Origin: Blasia pusilla
Taxonomy: Eukaryota > Marchantiophyta > Marchantiopsida > Blasiales
DNA length: 64,000 nucleotides
NCBI GenBank assembly: GCA_050084515.1
Contig: CM114271.1
Span: 66,650,001 to 66,714,000, forward strand
Reading direction: 5' to 3'
This document shows, one piece after another, positions 13,301 to 27,000 of the stretch; the stretch's first letter is position 1, and the number at the start of each line of letters is the position of its first letter. Position numbers and translations under genes: made by a program. The notes beneath the pieces were generated by a model that was not told the DNA's origin, made no database searches, and saw nothing but the letters and a program-made list of their open reading frames with translations.

Positions 13301-16300
13301 GTCTATGAATAGATATCTTCAGAAAATTTAGGATGGAATATTCAAGAATTTTTCAAAAATATTCTGGAAGTTTTTAAATATTAGGTTTATGCAAAATATT
13401 ATGCTAAATTCCTCAAAGGAGATCCAATATCTTTACCCCCTTCTACAAAAATTGCCACATAATAGGTGTAGTTTCCAAGGGTGAAAATATTGCACTCCAT
13501 ACTACCTCGAGTACTTCTAACCCATCTTGACTTGGTGCAAAAATATTACGTACTCTAAGTTGTATGTATATGGTTGTTGACACTTTCGTAGCCCCTTGAA
13601 CTTCATAATTGAAACTCTCCTCCATGGACCGATGCAGCCTTCATGTTAGTCATCTCCATGTAAGTATCGGCCTCGAGTGTGTCTTTTGCATTGACATGAA
13701 CTTCCAACAAGTCTCCTTATTCTTATTATTATTTGAATCTAGTTTTTTTTTCTTCCTTTTTTTGACCTTTTTTTGGAGAGAAATTCACTTGTCTTCCCTC
13801 TCTTTTTCCAAAATACTATCCCCCAAGACTAAGAAAGGGAGAAATACCACCTTAATTATCCAAAAATACCACTCCGAGTGCAACCGTGGCCCACTCTATA
13901 TTTGGTCTAGTTGGCATCGAAAGTCTAGCAATCGCACCTTGCCATGAACCAATGGTGGATGTCTTGAGCATAGGATCTAAGGGAACTCTAGGAAGGTCCA
14001 CCAACACTCTGCAAAAATGGTTTTATAATATGGAAACCAACCAGAACACCTCAATGGGCATGCATATGCCTCCCAATGTCATAACATCAAAGGCAAAAAA
14101 AATGGGGCGTGGTGTACAACTTTGGACACCCCCAAAAACATACTCAACAGAATCTCTTTCTGAGCATAATAAATAGGTCTCGACACACTCATTCCTCCCA
14201 TCGTGCTGGCACACCAAAAAAACCAACCTTTAGGAACTCTCATCAGGTCAACCCATTGATAAGATCCTCATAACCTTTGACAAAGTAGATGATTGAGGGA
14301 GCATTGTTTGCTTCCGAGCTTCTCCTTTATGTGGATCCAAATCAACGATTGCTACATGCATAAAAATGGCAGTTTCCTCCATTTATAAAGCCCCACACAT
14401 CCATCCAGGATCCTCTACATCCCTACCTACTCCATACAAAGTGGAGGTTATTGATCCAACATACCATAATCTCAAAGCCATGGTTATAAACTATTGTTGG
14501 AGTTGCTCTATCAAGGCAACCATCCAAACTCACAAGCATAGTCTCCCTTAATCCTTCTAGGTGGTGTGACTCAACCACATCCATAAGCATAATCACTACC
14601 TCATTCTAGCTCCTAAGGATCATATGTTTTTCCATATGTACCATGTCCTCTACTTGCACCCAATCCTCTAACTATCTACGGTACTTAATTCATGCATTAC
14701 TTGGGGTGAAAATCTAAGCACCTCTCATAGGCATGGCCATACCTTGGGTAGTGGTCACAATGGAATACTCTTCTTGGATGTCCATGTGATCCATGCACAT
14801 CCACTCTCTTGTTATGTACATTCCTTTAGAAAGAGCACTATAGTAGGTACTTTGAACTATAGAGAGATGTTTGAAAGTTCAATAACATAAATTGTAGATC
14901 AAGATCTTGTGAGTCCATCCAAGAAATAACATTCTAAGGAGATCTCATCGCCATTATTAAACAAGTGCAACAACTATTAAAGTCACAATAAAATATTATA
15001 CATCTAAATCATGTCTAGGGCATCCTTTACAGGTTGGATCTCCAAATTATTCTATTTGGATTGTACATAATACTCTAGGGAAAAATATGTATGGATGTCC
15101 CTTTGATTTTGATGAAGAAATGTCAATCATATGTGTATCTAATGACTTTTAATAAAAACTCAGATTTTTGGTCTCATTTTGCATGTTTTCAGAAGGTTTT
15201 TTGTTATAGGGTTGGTTACTTGAATCTTCACTTAAAGAAATCCTAGAATCCATTTGTAGATTTATCCCAATAAGAGCTAGGATTGGTACTTGATAGGAAA
15301 ATTTACATTTCTTAATCTAATTGGAAGAAATTAATGTTGATGAGGAGCAACCAATGGAAGGGCATGATCATTTTTTGCTAGTTGAGCTACTATGATTAGC
15401 CAATGAGACATAGGGTGATTGGAAGCTATCAAATGATTAAAAAAAGAAAACAAAATTGAGCATTTCCAAGATGAAATTGGATCTAAGAATATTTTGATAA
15501 AAATGAATTAGTCGTCCCTTAGGGTCAAGAGTCCCTTAAGAAATAACACAACCCATTGTGGTACAAAAATGTGAGGAAAAGTAAAAGAAAACTTTGTGTA
15601 GAGGAGCATTTTATAAGATATGGATTGTATAACAACTATTTTCTAAATATCCTAAATTTCACTCTAGTGTAAGAAGCACACGAAGAAATACAAGAGGCAC
15701 AAGAAAAACATATAGCTTGGACTAATGTAATCGATAGGTATGCACTAGTGCAAACATATGCTATGCATGGAATGGAAACTTAAATCTCTATAAAAACAAT
15801 ATTAAGAAATATTTATTTCTTGTTCAAATGATATGCATCAAACACAACATTTCTTAACAAAAAAAACCCCATCCACACCTTATAAATATTCTAGTTCAAT
15901 AGCCCATGCTATCCAAAATTAATTATCATATTTGAAAAAATTGAGGAAATTTCTCAAACAATCCCATACAAAACTATAATCATTTTAATAAGCCGAAACT
16001 ATTGCACCCATGTTGGGCTCCACACCCATATTTGGCCTTAATAATAAGTATGTTGATAAACTATAGAAGCAAATTTTCTTCTCCGTGTGAAAGCTACGAT
16101 GTTAAGGTGTGGAAGTTATGTTTGTGAGAATTAGAACACGAACTACCACTTTTTCCCATGATTTATTTCCAAAAATGAAATAAATGATAAACGATAGATA
16201 AAGAAATCTTCTAAATAAAAACTATGAAATAATTAATTTTGGTTAGAGAAGAACTAAAAAACTCAAAGGACCAATTTTAATTTTGAAAAAATAATAATAA

Positions 16301-16546
16301 TTTATAGAATATATAAAATTCTTGAAAATGATTACACCATACATGAAAATTCACATGTGGTTGGAAAAAAAAAGAATATTTTAACTTTTTATGATACTTT
16401 TTAGATGCCAAATTTCATTTCTACCATCAAAATGCATTTTACGATAACTTCTATACACAATTGAATATATAGTCTATCTATATGGAATCTACTCATCATT
16501 CACCGCATTTGTGATTTTCTTCCCCTCTTAAAAGGGTTACACATCT
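13301..16546. other. AT-rich intergenic DNA
   Basis: Short frames at 13609-13947 and 13886-14176 have no recognisable content. The sequence just right of the copia fragment may be further decayed element, but no domain can be read. Confidence 0.5.
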
Positions 16547-16635
16547 ATATTCTTATTAGAGAGTGTCTTTTCATTTTGCAAACATCTCTCCTCTTGACAC
16601 TTAGCACTTGGAACCAATAAGATGGCTCGCTTTTT
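16547..16635 (-). repeat. Short dispersed repeat R1, copy 1
   Basis: Reads GAGAGTGTCTTTTCATTTTG, CAAACATCTCTCCTCTT, then GCACTTGGAACCAATAAGA. This is the reverse complement of the family form with GGAGTTTGCAAAATGAAGG. Other copies lie at about 19195-19290 and 31808-31850 (minus) and 38400-38510, 38610-38705 and 39655-39765 (plus). Confidence 0.6.
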
Positions 16636-16718
16636 GAATTCTGTACTTTGCGGTTCCCTTCCAAATGCGTGCAGAACACAATATTTCATACAGTCACACC
16701 ACAATGCTCCAACGGATA

Positions 16719-16788
16719 ATTCATCCAATAATATTTCTCCACGTCATAGTATGAATCCTATGACGTGGAGAAATATTATTGGATGAAT
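16719..16788. repeat. Perfect 31-bp inverted repeat with 8-nt loop
   Basis: The left arm begins ATTCATCCAATAATATTTCT and ends CACGTCATAG; the right arm is its exact complement; the loop is TATGAATC. It lies beside a copy of the short dispersed repeat at 16547-16635 and a 50-bp tandem duplication. Confidence 0.9.
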
Positions 16789-16819
16789 AAATTCTATGGC
16801 TTAGGCTTTCAACGTGTTA

Positions 16820-16912
16820 GCCGTCACTATGTATTCACCATCTGTATGTTACGTCGTGTTAGCTACTAGCCTATCACTATGTATTCACGGTCTTTATGTT
16901 TTTCTGTCATTC
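16820..16912. repeat. Tandem duplication of about 50 bp
   Basis: Two copies of CACTATGTATTCACxxTCTxTATGTT starting at 16825 and 16875. Confidence 0.65.
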
Positions 16913-17560
16913 TGCACATTTGCGCCGGTTCGTATTGATGGCAGGAGTTAGGTTCTCTGTACATAAAACTCCCCCTTACCAAGTCGTTGCATTCTGCATT
17001 GGGTGAGCTATTATGGCATTTTATGTGGTCTACCGTATGAACCCTTAGTATTTGTTGCAACATCTGTTTTGTTATTTTGTACTTGAACATCTTTGTGAAG
17101 TAATATTTCATTTTTGAGCCTACCGTTGTTCAATTTGATGACCCTCAAGGATGTTTTCACACTATTGTATTCATCTCCTTGGTAATATGTTGTATGGTTC
17201 AACCAAGATGGCCCAAAGATGTTTTCATACTATTGTATTCATCTCTCCTTCGTAGTGTATTGCTTTGGAGCCTAATTGAAATTGAAATCTATATCAAACT
17301 TTGCATTAATTTCTTAATGTAGTTTGTTTTGTAGCTACATTCTCTAATAACTCATAAATCCTTTTTTTTTGGTGGGTTTTTTAATAAGACCTCATTTTTG
17401 GAGCCTCCACACTAATTTCCTGATAGAAAAGCTAAGTATTAGAAAATAATAATTATTATTATCCAATAGAAATAAAATAAAATAAAATAAAACATAGATA
17501 ATAATAGCCGGAGTCACCATAAGGTTTTGAGAAGGCCGTAAGAGTACAAAGATGCACTTC

Positions 17561-17640
17561 GATAAAAACGAGTGATGGAAAACCCATCGGAAGTACAAAA
17601 GAGGGACTCAAAGAGTCAAAACCTGAAGGCCACAACACGA
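17561..17640 (+). repeat. 80-bp direct repeat, left copy
   Basis: GATAAAAACGAGTGATGGAA, AACCCATCGGAAGTACAAAA, GGGACTCAAAGAGT and GGCCACAAC recur at 18873-18955 with few differences. The 1.2 kb between is partly GC-rich. It could be the remnant ends of an element, but no TG/CA borders were identified. Confidence 0.55.
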
Positions 17641-18872
17641 CCAGAAAAGGAAGAAGTAAGAACAGAGGCGTGGGAGGGATGTGAAAAGTTGACATCCATT
17701 AAGTCGTCGGAGGTGAGAATTTACAGTGCCTGCCCCGCTGCCCGCCTTGCCAGAAGAGCCATCACTATAGCGGGGCGAACCGGACGGAACAGCGACTGCC
17801 CTGCCCACAAGCAAACGGAGCAAATGAATTCCAACGGAGCGTTATTAGCCGTCACGATCTAACAGCGACAGCCTTGACCTCCGCACTGGTCCCCTAGTCG
17901 CCTCCGTCTCTGGCGGGCCCCAAAAAGATATCCCCTCGAATTGAATACCTCCACCTGGCCTCGTTCCACCACGCCGAAGTTATGATCTGCAGATCCACGT
18001 CATGTGCATGGCCGAGGCCCCCCCCCCACCACACACAGTGACACACAACCCTGCCGAACCCGCGCAGGACACGCGTCCTATCGCCTGCTTAGCTTACGCG
18101 CAATTACATTTCTGCCTAACTCGTTCCCCTGCCATAAATAAATAAATAATCAGCACTTATGAAGTGGAGTTTAGTTGTAGCTACCCCTCGCGCACAAACA
18201 CATCAATGGGGTACGAAATACATGGAGGCATGATTCCATGGAGGAGGAGAGGAGTCTCTATGCCTCTTCATTTGGTTCTCATTTTTTTTTTACATATATT
18301 TTATTTTTCTATCTTGTTTTATAGAAATTTTATTTATATATATATATATATATTCTTCCCGTGACAATCTGTAAGTTTTTTAATTTTTTTACAACACATG
18401 TATAAGAGATTTTTTTTGTTTTTTTCGGGTTTGAATGTTATTCACTAGTGCGGAACACGGGTACTTACTAGTATTCTCTTATAGAAGTCTTTCATCTTGT
18501 GGAGGGGAGGAAGAAATTTGGGTTTGGGTATTGGCCGTGGTTCAGGAATTGATTTTACAAAACTAGTATTTTAAGACGGTGTGTTGAAAAATACATTGTC
18601 GTGTTAGTGGCAAGAGAAGTACTACCACAGCGGGAGAAGGGCTTACATGACATGGAGGGGTAGTAACACCGGGAGGTAGGGCGGAAAGCATTAACACGGG
18701 GAAGTAAAATGACATTGAGGAACGAGAGCAGTGTGAATGAGTCCAAATGTTTTACTTACGGATCACATCTCTATTCACATCCCATGGTTGAGAAGTTACT
18801 AGCAGAATAATTTGCATTCTGCAGCCTTTGCACTCAGACATGAGTACTAGTAGAAGCCGTAACAAGAGGCCT

Positions 18873-18955
18873 TGATAAAAATCGGGTGATGGAAAACCCA
18901 TCCGGAATACAAAAAAAGGGGGACTCAAAGAGTTGAGTACGCGACGGCCACAATC
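18873..18955 (+). repeat. 80-bp direct repeat, right copy
   Basis: Partner of 17561-17640: GATAAAAATCGGGTGATGGA, AAACCCATCCGGAATACAA, GGGGGACTCAAAGAGTT, GGCCACAAT. Confidence 0.55.
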
Positions 18956-19194
18956 GGAGGAAGAAAGGGTTTACTCGAAGGCGAAGATCATGAACTTTAT
19001 GGGGATTAGTAAGTTCATGTGCGATGAAGGGGATAATGATGATTGATTTGAATTTTTTATTTCTAATTTTATTGCGTTCAAAAGTAATTTTTGTTAAGAT
19101 GGGATTGGTTAGAAATTGTTCAAGGACACGCTTCAAGACTCGATTGACCAAAGTGTATAGTGTTGACATGAGAGGAGGTTTTAAGTCGAAGGGG

Positions 19195-19290
19195 CTCTTT
19201 GCAATAATCTATATCATCATTGGAGAGTGCCCCTTCCAGTTTGAAATTCCTTTCCTATTAAAACTTGGACCTTCTAACCAATAAGACTGC
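19195..19290 (-). repeat. Short dispersed repeat R1, copy 2
   Basis: CTATATCATCATTGGAGAGT, GCCCCTTCCAGTTTG, then CTTGGACCTTCTAACCAATAAGA; reverse complement of the plus-strand copies near 38.6 kb. Confidence 0.6.
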
Positions 19291-20627
19291 TCAATATTTC
19301 GACCAATAGTATTTTTCAAGATTGACTTAAGAAGTTAAATCGTCCAAGTAAATAAGAATGATGGATGATTCAATTCAAAATTATCCTTCATCTTTTTATT
19401 CTTTGTATCACATGTGCACCACCAGCTGGCATTATAAATCGAATAGCCACCGTATGTAAAGGAAAGGGTTTTATGTCCAAGATTAGAAAGGATGGGAATA
19501 AGTTAACCCATCATCTTTTGTGTAGCCGAATGATTTAACTTACCAAATAATTGATTTTTGAAATCAACTTCGAACTACTTTATTCACCTAAAGAATCAAA
19601 CGTCAAAAGAAAGGATGATCAAAACTCAAGAAAGTCTTCTATAATAGATTATTATGAAGCTAGTGTGATGCACTCATTCAATAGTCAGAAGAAGGAGAAG
19701 GTTTTTATTCAAAGGTTATGTTATGAAAGGATTTCATAGGTTCCATGTTTGAAAACCTTTCTGAATATTTGAAAATCAAGAAGGCATGCTATTTAAATAA
19801 TACGAGTGTTTTATAGGGGTAGAGGGCTTCCTCCCACGTAGTTGTTGTCAGGACTGGAAATTGTAATAAGGTCTTAAAATTAGATTTTTGTTTTTTTGGC
19901 GCCCAAGTTTCCAGTGCAATGGTGCGGGTCCTAATTTTTTGGAGGACGGGTAATAGGGTATTTATTGGTTAAGGACCTTTTATAATGAGGAGGAAAGGGT
20001 TCACTTAAAGGACCACAGTTATTAAATTCTTCGAGGATGAGGCGGAATATTAGGGCCTTACTTAACGACCACTAGTCCAAGTGTTCTCACTGAGCATGAA
20101 TATTTTTTTAAAGATTTAAATTATTTAAAAAATAATAAGTAAATTTTTTTATCATTGACATATTTTTGGTGTCATTGAGCCGCTCCCCCCTTAATACTCC
20201 CTTGCAGATGATCGACTTGCATGAATATGACTTCACCCGCCACCGTTCTCTAATTATTCGAGGATGAGAAATAGGGTCCCATTTAAGCACCCTAAAATAA
20301 ATGTTTTTCAAATAAATAAAATGAGAAATGATCCCTACTAAGGACTCGAGGACCAACAGGATCCTCCCTACAACTAAAGGGCCATGATGCTCTCTCTTTA
20401 AGACGCCCTAGGTAGGCCCAGGGTCACCATGGTTAGAACTCAAGCTAGCTAGGGTGATTATTATTACACTCGAGTATTGTGAAAGAGCTGCTGGTTAGCA
20501 GCAGCAGCAGATGGGGTGTTATTGAATATTGAATGATTCACTCTTGCATTGATGGCGAAAGTGTGGTTTGGATTCACGAGGGAAACAATGTGCACTTATT
20601 TCTGGGGCTTAAATTAAATGCAAGCAC

Positions 20628-20700
20628 CATTGTTGTTGTTGTAGTAGTAATAGTATTAGTAGTAGTACTACTACTACTACTAATACTTATGGCTTGTAAG
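20628..20700. repeat. GTT/AGT microsatellite with internal palindrome
   Basis: TTGTTGTTGTTG passes into AGTAGTAATAGTATTAG and then its complement CTACTACTACTAATACT. Confidence 0.8.
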
Positions 20701-22002
20701 AGCCGCTCACTGACTCAAGAGCATTCACTTTTCCCACGTCTTGTTTTGGTGCCCCCATTTGGAGCATAATCTTGTGGAGTCAATATTACACTATCAATCA
20801 ATCAATGAGGGGTAGAAAATTACTAGAAATGCGAAATGGGGTTTATTGTGGGTGTTGAAGTCTGACGGTGGTCAAATGATTTTATTTTATTTATTAAAAA
20901 ATATCTATGAATGTTTTTTTTAATTTATGCTTCGTTTTGAGTGTTAGTATGTGGTGTTTTGATTTGTTTATTAAGTGTATTTTTTTTAATAGTTGTATCT
21001 TCATTCGACGCGGTTACATGTTTTTCACGGTTTCATAATTGTTATTTTATTTTAGTTTATTTTAATTTGACACGGTTCTGGTGTTTTTTTTGTTTGTTCT
21101 TTCTTATTAGTAACTGTATTTCTTTTGACGTGTTTGCAATTTTCCAATTTAAGAAAATATTTATGAGTTTTTAAATGGTCAAACAAAACATGCAGGAGGC
21201 GTTCTTTTTAATAATTTTCTTTCTTTTGAAGTATTTTACTTTTTCCGCCATACTAAAACATAATAGAGCCATTATTGATACCGTGTTGAACGGTTTTTAA
21301 TTGCCCTGAACTATTTTCTTCAATTATATAAAATTGAAAAAAAGTTAATAATTGCATCCCAGATTTAGCCATGGGAAAATAAAGAAGGGGATTATATCTT
21401 TTGCTCATGGAGGATGGAGGGCATTTACTTTATTTATTCCACTTATTGAATAAGAAAAAATAAATTGTATGTTGGAGGTTTCCATGGCATAAGCCGTTCA
21501 AATTAAAAAAAGGAATTATTTTAATAATAGTGAAATTATTTTATTGCCCTATCCTATGAAGTTTATATCCTATAGTATATGAATGTGTGTGAATCAATCC
21601 ATTTTTGTGTGCATGCTTTTAAACTCAATCAAAATATATGGTTCCATCATCAATCGATAGTTTGATGATTAAAAAGGAAAAAATAGATGGAAGGGAAGTG
21701 CAAAAACAAAAGTACAATCATGAAAGACTTGCGAATCAATTTGATAGATTGACTAATCGTCCTAAATCTCTATGTTTGTTTCAAATGATCCCTCCTTAGA
21801 TCCAACCGTTACCACCTTAAACCATTTTATCTTCTCCCTTACAATATATTGGTCGCCTTTGCAAGTCCCTCTTGAGTTATTGTGAACTTAGGATGCAATT
21901 TTTTCAAATAAATATATCGTTAATATATGTAGGAGAAACATTTTAAATCTATTTCTATCAAAAAATCAATTTGTTGCAGATCCACGACATTGTCCAATAT
22001 GA

Positions 22003-22043
22003 TGCATCCTCATCTTTATGTTGGAGGTAAAGATGAGGATGCA
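22003..22043. repeat. 16-bp perfect hairpin
   Basis: Arms TGCATCCTCATCTTTA and TAAAGATGAGGATGCA around a 9-nt loop, in otherwise featureless AT-rich DNA. Confidence 0.8.
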
Positions 22044-24078
22044 AAGTGGTAACAACCACCTCCGTTACAAAGTCTACACCTCTTGTAATAACGTGGGATT
22101 ATAATTCGCTATGTTGACTCCGCATGATAACAAGATTTGATTGGACTAACCCCCTATGCAAGGCTGGTTGGATTTGAATAGAATTGGTGCTCAATCCCTA
22201 GCTTGAAATTCACTCTTTGTCTTCATGAGGGTGTAAAAAGATGCATGCACTACACGAATTTTCCATGCAACCTGGAGTCCATCGCTCTTCTCTAAGTACG
22301 AGATGTAGTGTATGTATCACCAAATACCAGAATACAACATATTTAATATAAATTCGAAAGTTGAAACCATCTAGAAAAATAAATTACTAAAAGTACAATG
22401 AAAAGTGAATTGATATCTTAATAAACATGTAACAAAACTAATTGTAGCAATGATGCTTGACATCTATAGAGAATCTTACATTTCTTAACTAGTAAGAGAA
22501 AGAATAGTGTAGATGTGTTATATTAATGCCCTTAATAATATCTTCTTGTTGTCCACGTATTGCATGTCTTCCAAATATATGTTCTTGCTTCCCACATGTC
22601 AAATATTGGAGGATATAAATTATTCAAGAAGATGTCTTGTAAGAATAAAAACAAGATATTATTTTCCGTGTGGAAATTATGGTTTCTTTGTATTGACTAT
22701 CTACAATAAAATGACCTTTTCTTTGGGCCAATGGAAATCTTATTGTCATCTAGAGTTTCTATCCCTAATCACTTGTCAAGCTTTTTCCTCCTTTTATATA
22801 TCCATATTAAGTGTTTTGCCCATTATATATCAATAATCTATATATATCTCCATTGAAAAAGTTTAATATGAGGTGAAGGCAAACTAGTAACTCATGAATC
22901 ATTATTGATTTGTCCCTCCATTTCTTGCTCTACCTTCCATGTTGGAGATATGAAATGAGGGCTCTCTCTACTATGCACAACTAGTATGTTTGTGTATGTC
23001 AATTGGTTTGTCTTTCCCATAAGAAACAATTTATCCATCACTCTCTTTTATGCTTGGCTTTATTCTTCAACAATAAGTGATGGAAATGTACATATTCCAC
23101 ATACATCCATGACATCTATTTGATTACTCCCATCTCATATTTTTCCTCTGCTATTCTTTTACCCTATGAGTTCATGCCTCATATATATCCCTTCTTTGCT
23201 TGTACATATTAGTATGTTTGTTTATTCCATAACGTCCATGTTAATCTTTTTCATTCCATTTGTGTGGTCATGTATGTCTCCTATTTGTCCCTTTTGTTCT
23301 TGCATCCCTTTTGTTTCTTTATATATCATATTCTTTCCATACCTAATAAGAATGTCAAAGATCTAATGGCAATTACAAAGTTGTACGCGTCCATGCAAAC
23401 TTCGAATGGGACCTCAAATTCCGCGAACTTGGGTATAGGAAGACTCCTAACCAAAAACTTTAGTTGCTCAAACACTTTATGGTACTCCTCAAATCATCAT
23501 AACATCAAAGCTTTATGCCTAAAATCATAGAGCGGTTAAGAGACCTTAGCAAAGTCTTGGATATACCTTTGATAGAAGATTAAATTCAAATAAATGACCT
23601 TGTCTCAATCAAATTCCATGGTATTGGCCATGATATATATATATATATATATTGCCATCGTGATAAAGCCTATTGAGTGGAGAAGGGCAAAAACTTTGTG
23701 AGCACTTATCTTTGTGCCTATGAGAAAGAGTTGTGGGTATTTCCTAAAATTTAATTGGTTACCATGAAATATGACAAACAATAAACCGCAAGCAGAAATC
23801 TGAGACTTTTCTCAATTGGGTTTGGAAACTTTTCTTGTGTGAGCCTTGCAATATCAAGGCCACAATGAGCCCAAGAGGGGAAGAAAGCATGATGAGTAAG
23901 AATCTTCACATAAGGGAAATCATTTTAGTGAGTGCTATATTCACCAAAGTAGGAAGAAATCCTTACAAGAGATGGGGAAGAATTCTAAAGAATACAAAGC
24001 TCCACCAAAGATGATAAAGAAATGATTCCATCTAAAAGAGTAGAAATATTCACAAACCGACGAAGCCTTTGTGCACTT

Positions 24079-27000
24079 TTACAACAGAAGCCTGCTTTCC
24101 ATGATAAATGGGATGTCAAACTTGGGGTACAATGTCATGGAGACATCAGGGCAGTGCTCATAAGTTGGACCAACTCTCCAAATGAATTCTGAAAGCATGA
24201 TGGCTAGAACTGTTCTAGTTTCAGCTATGGCAAGGTTCTGCCCAATACATGTGCGAGGCCCGGACCCGAAAGGCAGATATCCTAAAATGTTTTTACAAGC
24301 TTTGCCAATTCCATCGGCAAATCTCATGGGCTGGAATTCATCGGCATGGTCTCCCCACAAGTCCTTGTCCCTATGGATGAGAGCAGTGGGAATTAGAATT
24401 TCAACTCCCTCAGGAATGATGTAGGGGCCCATGGAGTTGGGCTTCAAACACCGCCTGCCGATGAGGGGAACGGGAGGAAACAGCCGTAGAGTTTCATGTA
24501 TTATCATGGTGATGGTTTTTAGTCGGCTCAAGGTGCTCCACTCCACTTCTGCTCCCCTGCAGAATTCGTCGACCTCGGCACGAGCTCTCTCCTGCCAGAG
24601 AGGGTGAAGAGCCAGCAAGTACATAGCCCATGTGAGAAGACTGGCAGTGGAGTGGTGACCCGCAAGAAGAAAAGTCATGCAGTTGTCCCTCAATTGCTGA
24701 TTTGTCATCTTTGGAGAGTCGTTGCCATTTGCCGCATCGACAAGCATGTCCAAGACGTTTCTATGGTTCCTTTTGTGATGAGATGGTGATGATGGATGCT
24801 CTGCTGACCTGCCCTTTATGAGTTCTTCAATGACACTACACAACCAAACTGTATCCTTGGATATATCTCTGTTCATCTGTGTGGGTAAGAACCTGCACAC
24901 CACACCAAGTATCCAGTCAATGCTTGAGATGGAGAGCAGTGTATAAGAAGTTTGCAATAACTGGGGAGCCATTAAGGTCCCCATCCCGTGAGAGACCATG
25001 TTCACAACAGTCGTGAATTCGTTTGTAATTTTGCACTCTGATGTAGCATGGTACCCCTTTGTCTTTCTTCCCTCAGCCATGAGGGCTACAATGGTATCAC
25101 ACGGGGAGCCTCTAAACCCCTGCATGACATGCCCTATTGAACTCAACATAAGTTGGTGAGTACGTGATAAAGAAAAAAACTAGAAAAGTGATATAGAAGC
25201 GAGTTCTGGACTTAAGACCTAGAAGATTGAAAAGTAGAAGAACCTGACCTGTAACCTGGGATAGCAGCTGCTGGACCAAAGACAAGCTCTCTGCAATTTA
25301 GGAGGTAGCGGTTGAAAGATCTTGCCACATCAGATGAGGTTCTGCCATCACCCACAGTTTCAGCCCCAAAAGCCAATTTGGTTATAGCATTAACTGTTAG
25401 TTCTAGCAGCCGTTCATACATGAGCAGTTCTGCACATCCTGATTTGATCTCCAGCAACCAACTCTTCAAGGCAGAACGAGTAGAATTGGCGATCACGTCC
25501 AACTCTGTCTGAGCACACACAAACAAACAAAACAAGTGGTGATCCACATGAGGAGTTTATATTATTGCCCTGGTTGTCGAGAATGCCAAGTATATCGTCC
25601 ACAAAACCTGAAACACTCAGATTCCTTAACCCTTCATCCAGGAATGTGGTCACAAAAGAAACGTCTTTTGACAAATGCCTCTCCACAGAAGGAAGCTATC
25701 TGCATGAGAAGGATTCTAGTCTAAATTATCCACTACTCATTCAGGCATTACCCCCTGCACTTATGTGCTTATGCAAGGTTGTAAACTCACTCCTCAGACA
25801 AAGCTTAGGAATTTTACTTCTGGACAATTTGTCGGGTATAGTTAGTTATGAACTTGCAAAAGAGCCCAAACAGAGCCGTTGAGGATCTTCTGGACTGGAG
25901 GAGTGGGGACTTCTAGTCTGGTAGGAGTCACCATACAGAGCTGAATCTGTTTGGTTACCTCTGACTATCTAAAATTCACTTCCAAGATGAGCATAGCCTT
26001 CGGTCTTCGACTTTAATCCTCTGAGACATTACATCTTGAAACCAGGTTTCAAGAATTGGGTGCAGCTTGGAGGTGCATTCTTGTGCACCCATATACTTGA
26101 AAGGAAAGGACCATTTCTAGTTGCAAGGGTCTAGAAACTGGAAGGAGGTGTGAGGAAGTAGTGCAGAAAGTAGGATACTTTCACATGGGTGCCCAAGAGG
26201 ATCTTCGCGACAAAACCTTCCTTGCCTGAATGAAGATCCTGAAAAAAACTACTAGTCATTCGAGTGAATCTAAGTCACTGCACCTAGAGAACAGTTCTGC
26301 GTAAACAAGCTCAGAGATGTCTAGTGCAGTGTCGCTCTCTCTGCTTCAAATTTAAGTTCCCCACACGAAGACTCCACTCATTAAGAAGTTGACCGCAGTG
26401 TCACTCTCTCTGCTGCAAAGTCAAGACTGGCATTCAGAAACCTCCACTCATGAAGTAATCGAGTGCATGGTTGCTCTCTCTGGTGCAAATTCAAGACCAG
26501 AATTCAGAGAGTCCACACATAAAGCAACGACAGACTTCATGCCAGTGGTTGGAAAGTTCTAGTCTTTGGGAAGGGTGAAGAAAGTAACACATGAGAGGAA
26601 GGAGACTCTCGCACACGCTCTGAGTTGAGTGCTTAGCTTGCAGGTATCAGCCAAGAAACTCTCCACAACACAATCTAGGGTAGCTCAGTTTTTTTGACCC
26701 CTGGAAACCCTTTTCTTACCAATGCAGCAGACCTTTGGGGAACGAATCTGATGATGAGCTACTGAAGTTTGTGGGGTAGTAGGTAGAAAGGGAAAACCTT
26801 GATTTCTTTGTTCGTGAACGACAGCGCGAGGAGCTGCCGTTGGGGAGCCCATACATCTCCGCTGGAAGAGAAAATTCCAGCTCCCAGGATGCCCAAAACA
26901 TGGATGAAAGAGGGCTTGGCAAAGCTGTCCGCGTTAGTTGCCAGCACAACCTTCACGAGATCGGGATCGGCTACGACGATCCTCACAGTTCTCCCAGTGG

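Larger units (their letters stand above)
19300..24078. other. AT-rich intergenic DNA downstream of the P450 gene
   Basis: Contains the microsatellite at 20.6 kb, the hairpin at 22.0 kb and an (AT)n run near 23635-23652. The 3' UTR of the P450 gene should lie just left of 24079, but no clear polyadenylation signal can be singled out. Confidence 0.5.

Noticed and set aside
24893-25149. Open frame continuing upstream of P450 exon 4, possibly extra coding sequence
   Set aside because: Family alignment needs IPGY to join directly to RFLPT, and GT/AG borders with matching phase exist there; the frame has a stop further upstream at 25212.
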